From: Candidatus Peribacter sp. UBA6535
GTDB lineage: Bacteria > Patescibacteriota > Gracilibacteria > Peribacterales > Peribacteraceae
Length of the DNA: 22,924 nt
Reading direction: 5' to 3'
Assembly (NCBI GenBank): GCA_002436205.1
Contig: DJKT01000030.1
Location: 1-22,924, forward strand
Below, one piece after another: positions 15,454-21,933 of the stretch; position 1 is the stretch's first letter, and every line of letters begins with the position of its first letter. The translations under genes were made by a program, and so were the position numbers. A model generated the notes under the pieces. It did no database searches and had not been told where the DNA came from. It was given only the letters and a program-made list of their open reading frames with translations.

Positions 15454-17040
15454 TTATAGTACAGACTGCAATTTCTCAGTGACTATCTTCTGCTCCATTG
15501 TTGATAAAAACCACCCAACCTGAGGCCCACTCGTTCTATCAAGAAAGATGCGATACAGTGGTTGAAAAATTTCTTTCGGCGGCAGATCAAATTCTTCTTT
15601 TGTACGATGGATTTTGTCGTGCACGGTTTCGCCCGTCCACTCTTTGAGGTCACCAAGTTTTTTTCCAAGTGCCGCGAGAGCTTCTTTCTGATTTTCATTC
15701 AGCTCTAGATCTTTCGGAGCACTGTCTTGAATCACGAACTTGTATTCGGCAGGTGCCAGAGTATCCAGCCACTTTTTTACGTAATCCGCACGCTCATGGA
15801 GGGCTGTCTTCTCGGCTTCTGCAAGGGCTGAACCTTTAAGTTTGGCTGCTTCTTCTTCTAAGTTTAGATGTGGCATTTGTACAGCAAAACTTAAGGCTTG
15901 GAAGCGCATCTCCCACAAGTCCTCAGGTTCTTTGGTGACATCAGTTTGTGCAAGAGCGTATGCACGAGCGAAACCAACGTATGGTTCTGCGTGACGGTTG
16001 AAGTAGTGGTCTGCGCAGCGATCGTATTCATCAAACAAATTGGGGATCGTCTTTCCTTCTGGATCAAAATCTATTGGCACGCGTGCCTCTTTGCGAATCA
16101 TCAAAAACTTTAGCATCTTCGGCGGAAGCATATCAGCGATTTCTTTGGCGGAAGCACCAAGTCCTTTACTGGCACTCATCTTCTTTCCTGCAAGATTGAA
16201 AAACTCATAGGGAATATCAAATGGAACAGGGTAGTTAAAGACATCTTTTGAGATGAGTGCGGCAACTTCGCGGGAACCTCCTGAGGCGTAGTGGTCTTTT
16301 CCGGCACCTTCTATGTCTACCCCAAGTACTTTCCACTTCGCGGCCCACTCCACCTTCCATGGGAGTTTTGCCTTACCATCAAATGGACTCATAGATCCTG
16401 TATATCCGCATCCCTCAGCCCACTCTACATACTTTTCTTTGCACTCAAACGTTACTTCTTTCCCATCCCATCCTGTCACTTTTGTCGTTCCCATTTTGCC
16501 GCAAGTCGGGCATATCACATTGAGTGGAAACCAGTCATCAGGCTTCCCGCCACCGCTCACTTCCAAGTAAATTTCTCGAATGCGCTTGGCACCTTCTAGG
16601 GCTTCTTTGATCACTTCATTGAATTTTCCTTCTGCATAGAGCGGTCTCGGGTGATACCACTGAATAGGAATACCCATCGGCTCCATTGCTGCAATAAGCT
16701 CCTGCCCAAATCCGGTAGAAAAATTCTCATCGCTATCGCTAATGCCAGGGACTGCAAAGAGCGGCTTTCCCATGTGTGGTTCAAATTTCTTTTGGTCGAC
16801 GTATACGGGCAGTCCATCCATTGGGTCATTGTCATTGAGCTCAAACATATTCACATTCGCAGTACCGCGTTCTGTCAGGATTTGACCAATTAATCCATGG
16901 AGTACAATCCCGCGCGCACTTCCAATGTGCACTCTTCCAGAGAGTGTTTTTTCATCACGTATGATCAGTGGAGTCCCTTCGCGAATTTCTTTAGCGAAGC
17001 GCTCTTCTATTTGATCGACAATGTCATCAGCCCAAAACAT
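15454..17040 (-). CDS. lysS: Lysyl-tRNA synthetase, class I
   Basis: A 528-residue enzyme charging tRNA-Lys with lysine. HIGSARG near residue 36 is the class I HIGH signature and KKMSASKG near residue 290 is the KMSKS loop. A Cys motif CPTCG near 173 and a later C...C pair around 200-213 suggest a zinc-binding insertion. GKDHYASGGS and the AEGCGYTG segment are also class I LysRS landmarks. Class I LysRS is typical of archaea and found in some bacteria, where it replaces the class II enzyme. It is convergent with the SGNH gene (16 bases between stops). A TATGAT ends 6 bases before the ATG and no Shine-Dalgarno is seen. Confidence 0.96.
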   Translation of the reverse strand: MFWADDIVDQIEERFAKEIREGTPLIIRDEKTLSGRVHIGSARGIVLHGLIGQILTERGTANVNMFELNDNDPMDGLPVYVDQKKFEPHMGKPLFAVPGISDSDENFSTGFGQELIAAMEPMGIPIQWYHPRPLYAEGKFNEVIKEALEGAKRIREIYLEVSGGGKPDDWFPLNVICPTCGKMGTTKVTGWDGKEVTFECKEKYVEWAEGCGYTGSMSPFDGKAKLPWKVEWAAKWKVLGVDIEGAGKDHYASGGSREVAALISKDVFNYPVPFDIPYEFFNLAGKKMSASKGLGASAKEIADMLPPKMLKFLMIRKEARVPIDFDPEGKTIPNLFDEYDRCADHYFNRHAEPYVGFARAYALAQTDVTKEPEDLWEMRFQALSFAVQMPHLNLEEEAAKLKGSALAEAEKTALHERADYVKKWLDTLAPAEYKFVIQDSAPKDLELNENQKEALAALGKKLGDLKEWTGETVHDKIHRTKEEFDLPPKEIFQPLYRIFLDRTSGPQVGWFLSTMEQKIVTEKLQSVL

Positions 17041-17046
17041 GGGTTG

Positions 17047-17052
17047 ATCATA
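17047..17052 (-). promoter_or_regulatory. -10 hexamer TATGAT 6 bases before the LysRS ATG
   Basis: On the minus strand TATGAT is followed by CAACCC and the ATG, which implies a leaderless or nearly leaderless mRNA. The -35 region is weak. Confidence 0.45.
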
Positions 17053-17107
17053 ACAGAAAACGCATACGGGTTGCGATAATTCTCTTATGGTATTACAGTT
17101 CTCTCCT

Positions 17108-17485
17108 ATGAAAACAGGACTCTTCGTTGGCAGGTTTCAACCCTTTCATGATGGACACAAAAAGTGCATCGAAAAGATTCTCGAAACATGTGATTGCTGC
17201 ATTGTCATGATGCGTGAAACAGAGAAGACCGAAAAAAATCCATTTGACTTCGAAAAACGCAAGGCAATGATTCGCGCTGCATTCCCGGATGAAACCCAAG
17301 TGGAGATACAGGTCTTTACCGACCCCGGTGCAAACCTCAGTGTCTTTATTGGGCGTGATGTTGGGTACGAGCTCATTCAATTGGATGAACAAACGGAAAA
17401 CATCAGTGCGACAGACATTCGTAAAAAACTGTATGACGAAGCAGGAAAAGAATACGACAAAGATGCTCACCTCAAAGTACGATGA
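17108..17485 (+). CDS. Minimal HxGH nucleotidyltransferase (cytidylyltransferase-like) linked to APS kinase
   Basis: A 125-residue protein from ATG at 17108; an upstream ATG at 17087 would add seven residues before the conserved start. GLFVGRFQPFHDGH at 4-17 holds the HxGH motif (H14, H17), and ISATDIRKK at 99-107 is the second nucleotide-binding motif of the superfamily that includes NMN adenylyltransferase and ATP sulfurylase. IGRDVGYE at 81-88 is distinctive. It is much shorter than ATP sulfurylase and lacks a visible NMN-specific domain. Its stop overlaps the APS kinase start (ATGA), so the two are co-translated. That context suggests it might adenylylate sulfate or a related anion. This is inference; NMN adenylyltransferase is the conservative name. 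Confidence 0.82.
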   Translation: MKTGLFVGRFQPFHDGHKKCIEKILETCDCCIVMMRETEKTEKNPFDFEKRKAMIRAAFPDETQVEIQVFTDPGANLSVFIGRDVGYELIQLDEQTENISATDIRKKLYDEAGKEYDKDAHLKVR

Positions 17486-17979
17486 GTAAACGCTTCCCCG
17501 TTATCTGGCTAACCGGAAATAGTGGAGCAGGAAAGTCCACACTTGCGTTTGCGATGCGTGAGCATATCAATGAGCAGATGGACACTTCCAATCCGCTAGC
17601 GCGACGGGTAGTAGTGCTAGATGGAGATGAGATGCGGGATACCGTTTCTCGTGATGAAGGTTTTAGCCCGGAGGATAGACGAAAACATAACATGCGTGTT
17701 GCGAGACTTGCAGCACTTCTTAGAGATAGTGGCTACTTGGTCATAGTTGCAGTTATTGCTCCATTTGAATCTGTTCGTCAGGAATTGCAGGTGATGTGTG
17801 ACCCGACGTGGGTGTACATCAAACGTAGTGGACTCGGGGCAGAGGATCGTCCGTACGAAGCACCGGAAAATCCAGATCTTCTGATCGATAATGATCAATT
17901 AAGCATCAAAGAGGCGCAGGAGAAATTCAAACAATTCCTCGAGTCACAACTGGTTGTACAAGAGGTGGCACACCTATAA
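17482..17979 (+). CDS. cysC: Adenylyl-sulfate kinase (CysC-like)
   Basis: A 165-residue P-loop kinase that phosphorylates APS to PAPS. The Walker A loop is GNSGAGKST at 12-20. LDGDEMRDTVSRDEGFS at 46-62 corresponds to the APS-binding LDGDN...LGFS region. EDRRKHNMRVARLAALL at 64-80 matches the conserved DR...N.RR helix, and IAPFESVRQ at 92-100 stands in for ISPxRxxR. RPYEAPENPDLLID at 123-136 is the C-terminal YEAP motif. Length is slightly below the usual 170-200 residues. The start overlaps the upstream nucleotidyltransferase. PAPS would feed the two sulfotransferases encoded 5 kb away. The substrate call is good but rests on motifs. Confidence 0.85.
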   Translation: MSKRFPVIWLTGNSGAGKSTLAFAMREHINEQMDTSNPLARRVVVLDGDEMRDTVSRDEGFSPEDRRKHNMRVARLAALLRDSGYLVIVAVIAPFESVRQELQVMCDPTWVYIKRSGLGAEDRPYEAPENPDLLIDNDQLSIKEAQEKFKQFLESQLVVQEVAHL

Positions 17980-17989
17980 GGAGATATTG

Positions 17990-17995
17990 TATACT
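17990..17995 (+). promoter_or_regulatory. -10 hexamer TATACT 7 bases before the DUF3307 gene ATG
   Basis: TATACT is followed by GGTGCCC and then ATG at 18003. An AAGGAG at 17978-17983 is too far from the start to act as a normal ribosome-binding site. Confidence 0.5.
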
Positions 17996-18002
17996 GGTGC
18001 CC

Positions 18003-18320
18003 ATGGACATCTTCTTTCTTCTCCTCTTCGGACACGCCCTTGGCGATTTTGGGCTCCAGAACGAGAACATGATCAAACGTAAAAATCGCAAGAACAACCC
18101 AGAATCTTGGTATATCTATCTCGCCGCACATTCCGTTATTCACGGAGGGCTTGTCGGATTCTTTACGGGGTCTTTTATCCTGGCAATACTGGAAGTTATC
18201 TGTCACGGAGTGATTGATTACGGAAAAATGGAAGGTCGCTTTACCTTTAAGGTCGATCAACTATTACACGTTGCCTGTAAAGTAGTGTGGATACTGATGC
18301 TGGTGAAGCAAATTGTGTAA
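18003..18320 (+). CDS. Small membrane protein, DUF3307 family
   Basis: A 105-residue protein with about three hydrophobic segments. HALGDFGLQ near residue 11, a His-containing AAHSVIHGG in the middle, HGVIDYGK, and DQLLHVA near the C-terminus are the conserved polar motifs of DUF3307. The repeated His/Asp residues within membrane spans hint at a catalytic or metal role, but no function is established for the family. A GTG two codons upstream (17997) is an alternative start; the ATG is preferred because TATACT ends exactly 7 bases before it. It sits between APS kinase and the nuclease gene, apparently with its own promoter. Confidence 0.82.
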   Translation: MDIFFLLLFGHALGDFGLQNENMIKRKNRKNNPESWYIYLAAHSVIHGGLVGFFTGSFILAILEVICHGVIDYGKMEGRFTFKVDQLLHVACKVVWILMLVKQIV

Positions 18321-18323
18321 GTG

Positions 18324-18329
18324 TATACT
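18324..18329 (+). promoter_or_regulatory. -10 hexamer TATACT 7 bases before the nuclease gene ATG
   Basis: TATACT is followed by TAAATTC and then ATG at 18337, the same geometry as the preceding gene. Confidence 0.5.
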
Positions 18330-18336
18330 TAAATTC

Positions 18337-19122
18337 ATGGTACGAAGCTTATGGATCATTGCACTTCTCTTTCTTCCGACTGTTGCACTTGCGCACTCGG
18401 GTGCTACGGATAGTCGTGGAGGGCATCGGTGTGAGACGAATTGCGAGCGACACGGATTTACGTATGGGCAGTATCACTTTCATCCAACAACGATGGATGA
18501 TGTACAGCTCAAACGCTATAACCGTTTTCGCACGAGTCTTTGCACGCGCATACGCAAGCGTTTTGCTCAAAGCCCAACAGCATTTGTGCGTGTAAGTGAG
18601 CGCATCCAAAAGCGTTTCTCGTTTAACTGTGGCGGAGCGGGGTCTGCCCCACGAGAGACAGGGCCAGAAACCCGCAAACGCTTTCGATCGGTATCGAGAG
18701 TGAATCAAGAGGAGAAAGCAGAGCGCGTTACGGTCAATCGAGTGATCGATGGAGACACGGTCGAAGTGCGACTAAATAATGGGATAAAAGAAACAGTGCG
18801 CATTATTGGTATCGATGCACCTGAAGTAGATTTGTTCCAGGACAAAGCGCAGTGTTTTAGTTCAGAAGCATTTGTATACCTTAGGCAGAAGCTTGGGAAA
18901 AACCGCGCGGAGCTTTTAAGGCAACCGGGAGACAACAGGGACAAATACGGAAGACTCCTTAGGTACATTCACTTCCGTGGGGAAGACGTCGGACGTGAGC
19001 TTTTATCAGAAGGTTTCGCACGATTCTATCCGTGGTTCTCTCATCCACGAGAAGAGGATTACAACAACGCACAGCTTGAAGCACAGAATGCGCAGAGGGG
19101 ACTGTGGGGGGAGTGTCTGTAG
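18337..19122 (+). CDS. Secreted thermonuclease (SNase) with N-terminal YHYH-type Cys/His domain
   Basis: A 261-residue protein. Residues 1-19 are a signal peptide ending VALA-HS. Residues 20-50 form a short Cys/His motif (HSGATDSRGGH, C32, C36, GQYHFH) like the YHYH domain seen in some secreted nucleases. Residues 55-125 are a strongly basic linker that may bind nucleic acid. Residues 128-261 are a staphylococcal-nuclease domain: VIDGDTV with D138, D140 and T141; VRIIGIDAPE with R155, D160 and E163; and DKYGR with R206. These correspond to the metal and catalytic residues of SNase, so the enzyme is probably active against extracellular DNA or RNA. It ends 2 bases before the convergent neighbour. 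An ATG at 18313 would add eight residues before the signal peptide and is less likely. Confidence 0.92.
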   Translation: MVRSLWIIALLFLPTVALAHSGATDSRGGHRCETNCERHGFTYGQYHFHPTTMDDVQLKRYNRFRTSLCTRIRKRFAQSPTAFVRVSERIQKRFSFNCGGAGSAPRETGPETRKRFRSVSRVNQEEKAERVTVNRVIDGDTVEVRLNNGIKETVRIIGIDAPEVDLFQDKAQCFSSEAFVYLRQKLGKNRAELLRQPGDNRDKYGRLLRYIHFRGEDVGRELLSEGFARFYPWFSHPREEDYNNAQLEAQNAQRGLWGECL

Positions 19123-19124
19123 AT

Positions 19125-19727
19125 TTACGGATTCACCATCCCATCAATCTCTGATTTGATCTCTGACACAGAGCGTCCTTGTCCGGCAAGTGCTATTGCT
19201 TGTGCGTGACATTGTTCCATCAGTGTAATTTGCTCCAGAATATGCATGTATTCAAGGTTGTATCCTGATATCTCAGCTCGGCCTTTTCCCGGTAGAACAA
19301 TACGCATTATCCACTGTGGAAATTGAAACGTAACTTCGATAAGGCCACCATCTGGAGGGTTGTGTTCTAGTGCCATGTTCTTCCTTCTTTGTATTACTAC
19401 CCCCGGGTCTTCCTTCTCCTCTTTCTGAGGAGGAAAAAACTGGCTCCTTAATGCATCAATACTCTTTTGGAGGAGTGACTGCATCCTCTCTCGTCCAACG
19501 TCACCAATGCGAATCGTATTCTTAGCCCTGTTGCAGTAGAGTTTTGGAGCAAGATCTGCAGCATCAGAGTCACTTTCCTTTTGATGCATGCACCCATGTA
19601 AAAAGGCTATGCGCTGTATTTCCGTAAGCTCCAATATGGCCGTTGCATCCGTTGGTAAATTGTCGTGGACACGCTGCAATGCAGCAATACAGTCTCTTGC
19701 TTTGTAGGATGAATTATCGGTGCTCAT
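19125..19727 (-). CDS. Hypothetical protein, unrecognised
   Basis: A 200-residue protein I do not recognise. It is rich in charged residues, with a probable helical N-terminal half containing several His and Cys (LHGCMHQKE, LYCNRAK). A central PPQKEEKEDPG linker separates it from a C-terminal half with one beta-like segment (IEVTFQFPQWIMRIVL) and a helix that includes MEQCHAQAIALAG. There is no signal peptide or membrane span, so it is probably cytosolic. The frame stays open upstream to 20111 but that part lies opposite or inside other sequence. I chose ATG at 19727 because a TTTACA-16-TATTAT promoter ends 8 bases before it. Confidence 0.7.
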   Translation of the reverse strand: MSTDNSSYKARDCIAALQRVHDNLPTDATAILELTEIQRIAFLHGCMHQKESDSDAADLAPKLYCNRAKNTIRIGDVGRERMQSLLQKSIDALRSQFFPPQKEEKEDPGVVIQRRKNMALEHNPPDGGLIEVTFQFPQWIMRIVLPGKGRAEISGYNLEYMHILEQITLMEQCHAQAIALAGQGRSVSEIKSEIDGMVNP

Positions 19728-19735
19728 AAGAGGGC

Positions 19736-19763
19736 ATAATACCACAAGTATTGGCTTTGTAAA
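19736..19763 (-). promoter_or_regulatory. Promoter TTTACA-16-TATTAT, 8 bases before the ATG
   Basis: On the minus strand the -35 TTTACA (complement of 19758-19763) and the -10 TATTAT (complement of 19736-19741) are separated by 16 bases. The -10 ends 8 bases before the ATG at 19727, so the transcript should start at or next to the start codon. Confidence 0.6.
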
Positions 19764-19815
19764 GGGCAGCAGACCCCCTTCTTCTTCCCAACCGTTATTT
19801 TGGTATCTCCTTTTG

Positions 19816-19856
19816 ACAAAAAAGGCCGCCGAATCGCACAAATGATCGGCGGCCTT
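19816..19856 (-). terminator. Intrinsic terminator of the isomerase pseudogene
   Basis: On the minus strand an 11-bp GC-rich stem (AAGGCCGCCGA with TCGGCGGCCTT, at 19846-19856 and 19822-19832) closes a 13-base loop and is followed by a run of T. It lies 23 bases beyond the stop codon of the isomerase gene. It is the only strong intrinsic terminator I found in the window. Confidence 0.88.
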
Positions 19857-19878
19857 GTGTGTTGCTGTGAAGCGCCTC

Positions 19879-20735
19879 TCAACCGTGCTGAGAGATGAGT
19901 CGATCGAGCCCATCTTTGCACTTTCTTGCGTTCTCCCAAGCGTTTGGAAAAAAGCAAAGATCAATCGTCCACACGGGGTCGTCTGAACTTGCAGCGATGT
20001 TGCGCATGAACGAATCGAAGTTGAGACAACCATCGAAGAGCGGAGTGTGAACGCTCGTGTGGTGTTCATTGATTCCACCATCACTGTCGATGATGTGAAC
20101 TCTCCCGACATTGCCTTTCAGTCGACTGAAGAACTCGCCGATGCCACCAGGGAGGATTTCTTTTTTCCCAGGTTGGCGCGAACCGAGCTCTGCAATGTGA
20201 TGAGCGTGACAAACGTCTGCCATCACACTGAAGTTATTGTGGTTCACACCATCGATTACGCGCAGGATGTCACCCATCTTGTTCAGCGCGAAGCCGGGCT
20301 CGGGCTCCCAGAGAAGTCGCTTGCCCACAGCCTCACACTCAGCGGCACACAGACGCCACGTGCTGGTAACACGTTCGATTGCGACCTCGTGTTCAACTAC
20401 TGGTACGGTGCCGTCACCGCCGTACTTGTCCTTGTTAACGGGCATCGCCTCGTTTTGGACAGGTCCCAGTACCCCATGGGTCTTCTGTGGTGTCCACGCG
20501 AACACCGGGAATGCCGAGATCAACTGCAAACTGCAGAATCTCCCGGAACGCCGTTAGGTAGGCATTCGTGTTTAAGCCTGTGATGAGCCGTTGGCCCCAC
20601 AGGTCACCCGCGAGTCCTTCGCAGGTGAGTCCCAGATCTTCCCAGGAAGCACGCAATCTTTTCCGTGCATCTCCGGGAGAAGTGTTCTGAGGAGTCGGGT
20701 GGTCACCGAACGCTCCGAGTTCGAAGGCGAAGACT
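19879..20735 (-). pseudogene. Sugar-phosphate isomerase/epimerase (xylose isomerase-like), 5' truncated and frameshifted
   Basis: The C-terminal two thirds is a single open frame (216 residues, 20529 to 19879). It contains WEPEPGFALNK, VMADVCHAHH, LPGGIGEF, VHIIDSDGG and HTSVHTPL, the metal-binding and active-site strands of xylose-isomerase-like TIM barrels. The N-terminal part is in another frame (20735 to about 20475): FELGAFGDHP, LGLTCEGLAGDLWG, and FAVDLGIPGVRVDTTEDPW. Removing one base near the CCCC run at 20472-20475 joins them. The first strand and helix of the barrel (about 40 residues) are missing, because sequence upstream of about 20720-20745 belongs to a TPR gene on the other strand. 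GC content looks higher (about 52-58% by sampled lines) than nearby genes. It is likely non-functional, or an assembly junction. Confidence 0.78.
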
Positions 20736-21193
20736 TTAATAGCGCTGCAGCTGATTTGGAACGAGCTATCGAAGTATGCAATAGACGCGGTTATGAAGGG
20801 ACAAAAGGACCGCTCTATTACAGCTACGAGCTAGCTCTTGTCTCTTGGAAGGCTGGAAATGATGAGGTGGCATTGCGGGCAGTTGATGATGCGATTGCCC
20901 TATGCAAGCTTGACAATAGATTATTGACTGCCGCTGCAGAAATTCATTTACGGCAAGGCAATCTTCAGGAGGCATTGATTCGGATCAGTCTGGTGATCGC
21001 CATGGATCAAGATGAGCTCTCCTATAATTATCATATTCTTGGTGAGATTGAACGACAGCTTGGTGATGAAGAGAGGGCAAGCAAGAGTTTTGTGGAACGA
21101 GATAGACTGAGAGCAGAAGAGCTTGAAGTGATACGTGAAGACCCTGACGAGGATACGCTCTGGTGGGTTCCTAATATTCCTTGGGAATCGTAG
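20699..21193 (+). CDS. TPR-repeat protein, N-terminus uncertain
   Basis: From a GTG at 20699 this gives 164 residues; the frame is open from a TTG at 20591. Residues from about 20730 onward form tetratricopeptide repeats: DFNSAAADLERAIEVC, YSYELALVSWKAGNDEVALRAVDDAI, and EIHLRQGNLQEALIRI, followed by a further helical pair and an acidic tail. TPR proteins are protein-binding scaffolds; the partner is unknown. The part upstream of about 20730 is antisense to the isomerase and does not look like TPR, so the native N-terminus may be lost. A GAGGAG 4-5 bases before the GTG is the only Shine-Dalgarno-like sequence at a start here, but it may be chance. The gene precedes the L3 promoter. Confidence 0.68.
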   Translation: MVTERSEFEGEDFNSAAADLERAIEVCNRRGYEGTKGPLYYSYELALVSWKAGNDEVALRAVDDAIALCKLDNRLLTAAAEIHLRQGNLQEALIRISLVIAMDQDELSYNYHILGEIERQLGDEERASKSFVERDRLRAEELEVIREDPDEDTLWWVPNIPWES

Positions 21194-21201
21194 TAAAATA
21201 G

Positions 21202-21230
21202 TTGACCTCACCACCATTCCTCTTTAAATT
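21202..21230 (+). promoter_or_regulatory. Promoter TTGACC-17-TAAATT of the ribosomal protein operon
   Basis: TTGACC at 21202-21207 and TAAATT at 21225-21230 have the ideal 17-base spacing. It predicts a leader of about 80 bases before the L3 start, unlike the leaderless pattern elsewhere. Confidence 0.65.
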
Positions 21231-21238
21231 ACCCCAGC

Positions 21239-21256
21239 TTCGTTAGTTTTAACGAA
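21239..21256 (+). promoter_or_regulatory. Hairpin in the L3 leader
   Basis: TTCGTTA and TAACGAA pair perfectly around a GTTT loop in the untranslated leader between the promoter and L3. A further GTGC-TC-GCAC short stem follows at about 21279-21288. This could be an autoregulatory ribosomal-protein binding site; no known leader motif was recognised. Confidence 0.4.
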
Positions 21257-21315
21257 CTCTTGATGTTTCAGCGCAATGTGCTCGCACTACCTGCGCCAGA
21301 TGAACCTCCAAGACT

Positions 21316-21933
21316 ATGTGTAACGGTATAATTGCAAAGAAAATCGGCATGAGTCGCGTATTCCTAGAGAATGGGGATGCAGTGCCTGTGACCTACCTCC
21401 AAGTAGAGCCAAATACTGTTATAAGGACGAAAACTGAGGAGAAAGACGGATACAACGCTGTTGTACTCGGGGTGAAGCCTAAAAAGTGGAGGACTCGTAA
21501 AGGAAATGAGCACACACGTTACGGAGATATAAAGGAGTGGAAAGTCGACAGTCTTGAGGGGCTGGAGGCTGGAAAGCAGCTCGATTGCACAAAATTTGTC
21601 AAAGAAGCGCTCGTCTCTGTTACCGGAAAGAGCAAAGGAAAGGGATTCCAGGGAGTTATCAAAAGACACAAGTTCTCTGAGGGTCCTAGAACTCATGGTA
21701 GTCACCACCACAGACGCACAGGTTCTATCGGAATGTGTGAATATCCAGGTCGTGTTATGAAAGGAAAGAAAATGCCAGGACGAATGGGAGGGGATCAAGT
21801 CACCATAAAAGGACGCCAAATTATGGATTGTGATGCCGAAAAGGGTGTCATCGCCGTAAAAGGACCAATCCCAGGGACAAACGGCGGAAATGTGTATATC
21901 ACCTTAGAATCTGCTTCCGAATCTAAAGAATAA
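21316..21933 (+). CDS. rplC: 50S ribosomal protein L3
   Basis: A 205-residue protein of the large subunit, near the peptidyl transferase centre. GIIAKKIGMSRVF at the N-terminus, SVTGKSKGKGFQGVIKRH, GPRTHGSHHHR, and PGRVMKGKKMPGRMGG are diagnostic of bacterial L3. Length is typical. The N-terminal Met-Cys-Asn is unusual (most begin with Met-Lys or similar). No Shine-Dalgarno precedes the ATG. The stop TAA overlaps the L4 start as TAATG. No rpsJ (S10) lies directly upstream, although S10 usually begins this operon. Confidence 0.97.
   Translation: MCNGIIAKKIGMSRVFLENGDAVPVTYLQVEPNTVIRTKTEEKDGYNAVVLGVKPKKWRTRKGNEHTRYGDIKEWKVDSLEGLEAGKQLDCTKFVKEALVSVTGKSKGKGFQGVIKRHKFSEGPRTHGSHHHRRTGSIGMCEYPGRVMKGKKMPGRMGGDQVTIKGRQIMDCDAEKGVIAVKGPIPGTNGGNVYITLESASESKE

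Noticed and set aside
19728..20111. N-terminal extension of the unrecognised protein up to 20111
   Set aside because: It would run through the terminator and into the isomerase coding region, and a good promoter sits just before the internal ATG.
20047..20583. Plus-strand open frame of 178 codons
   Set aside because: Antisense to the isomerase, whose active-site motifs are clear; no independent support.
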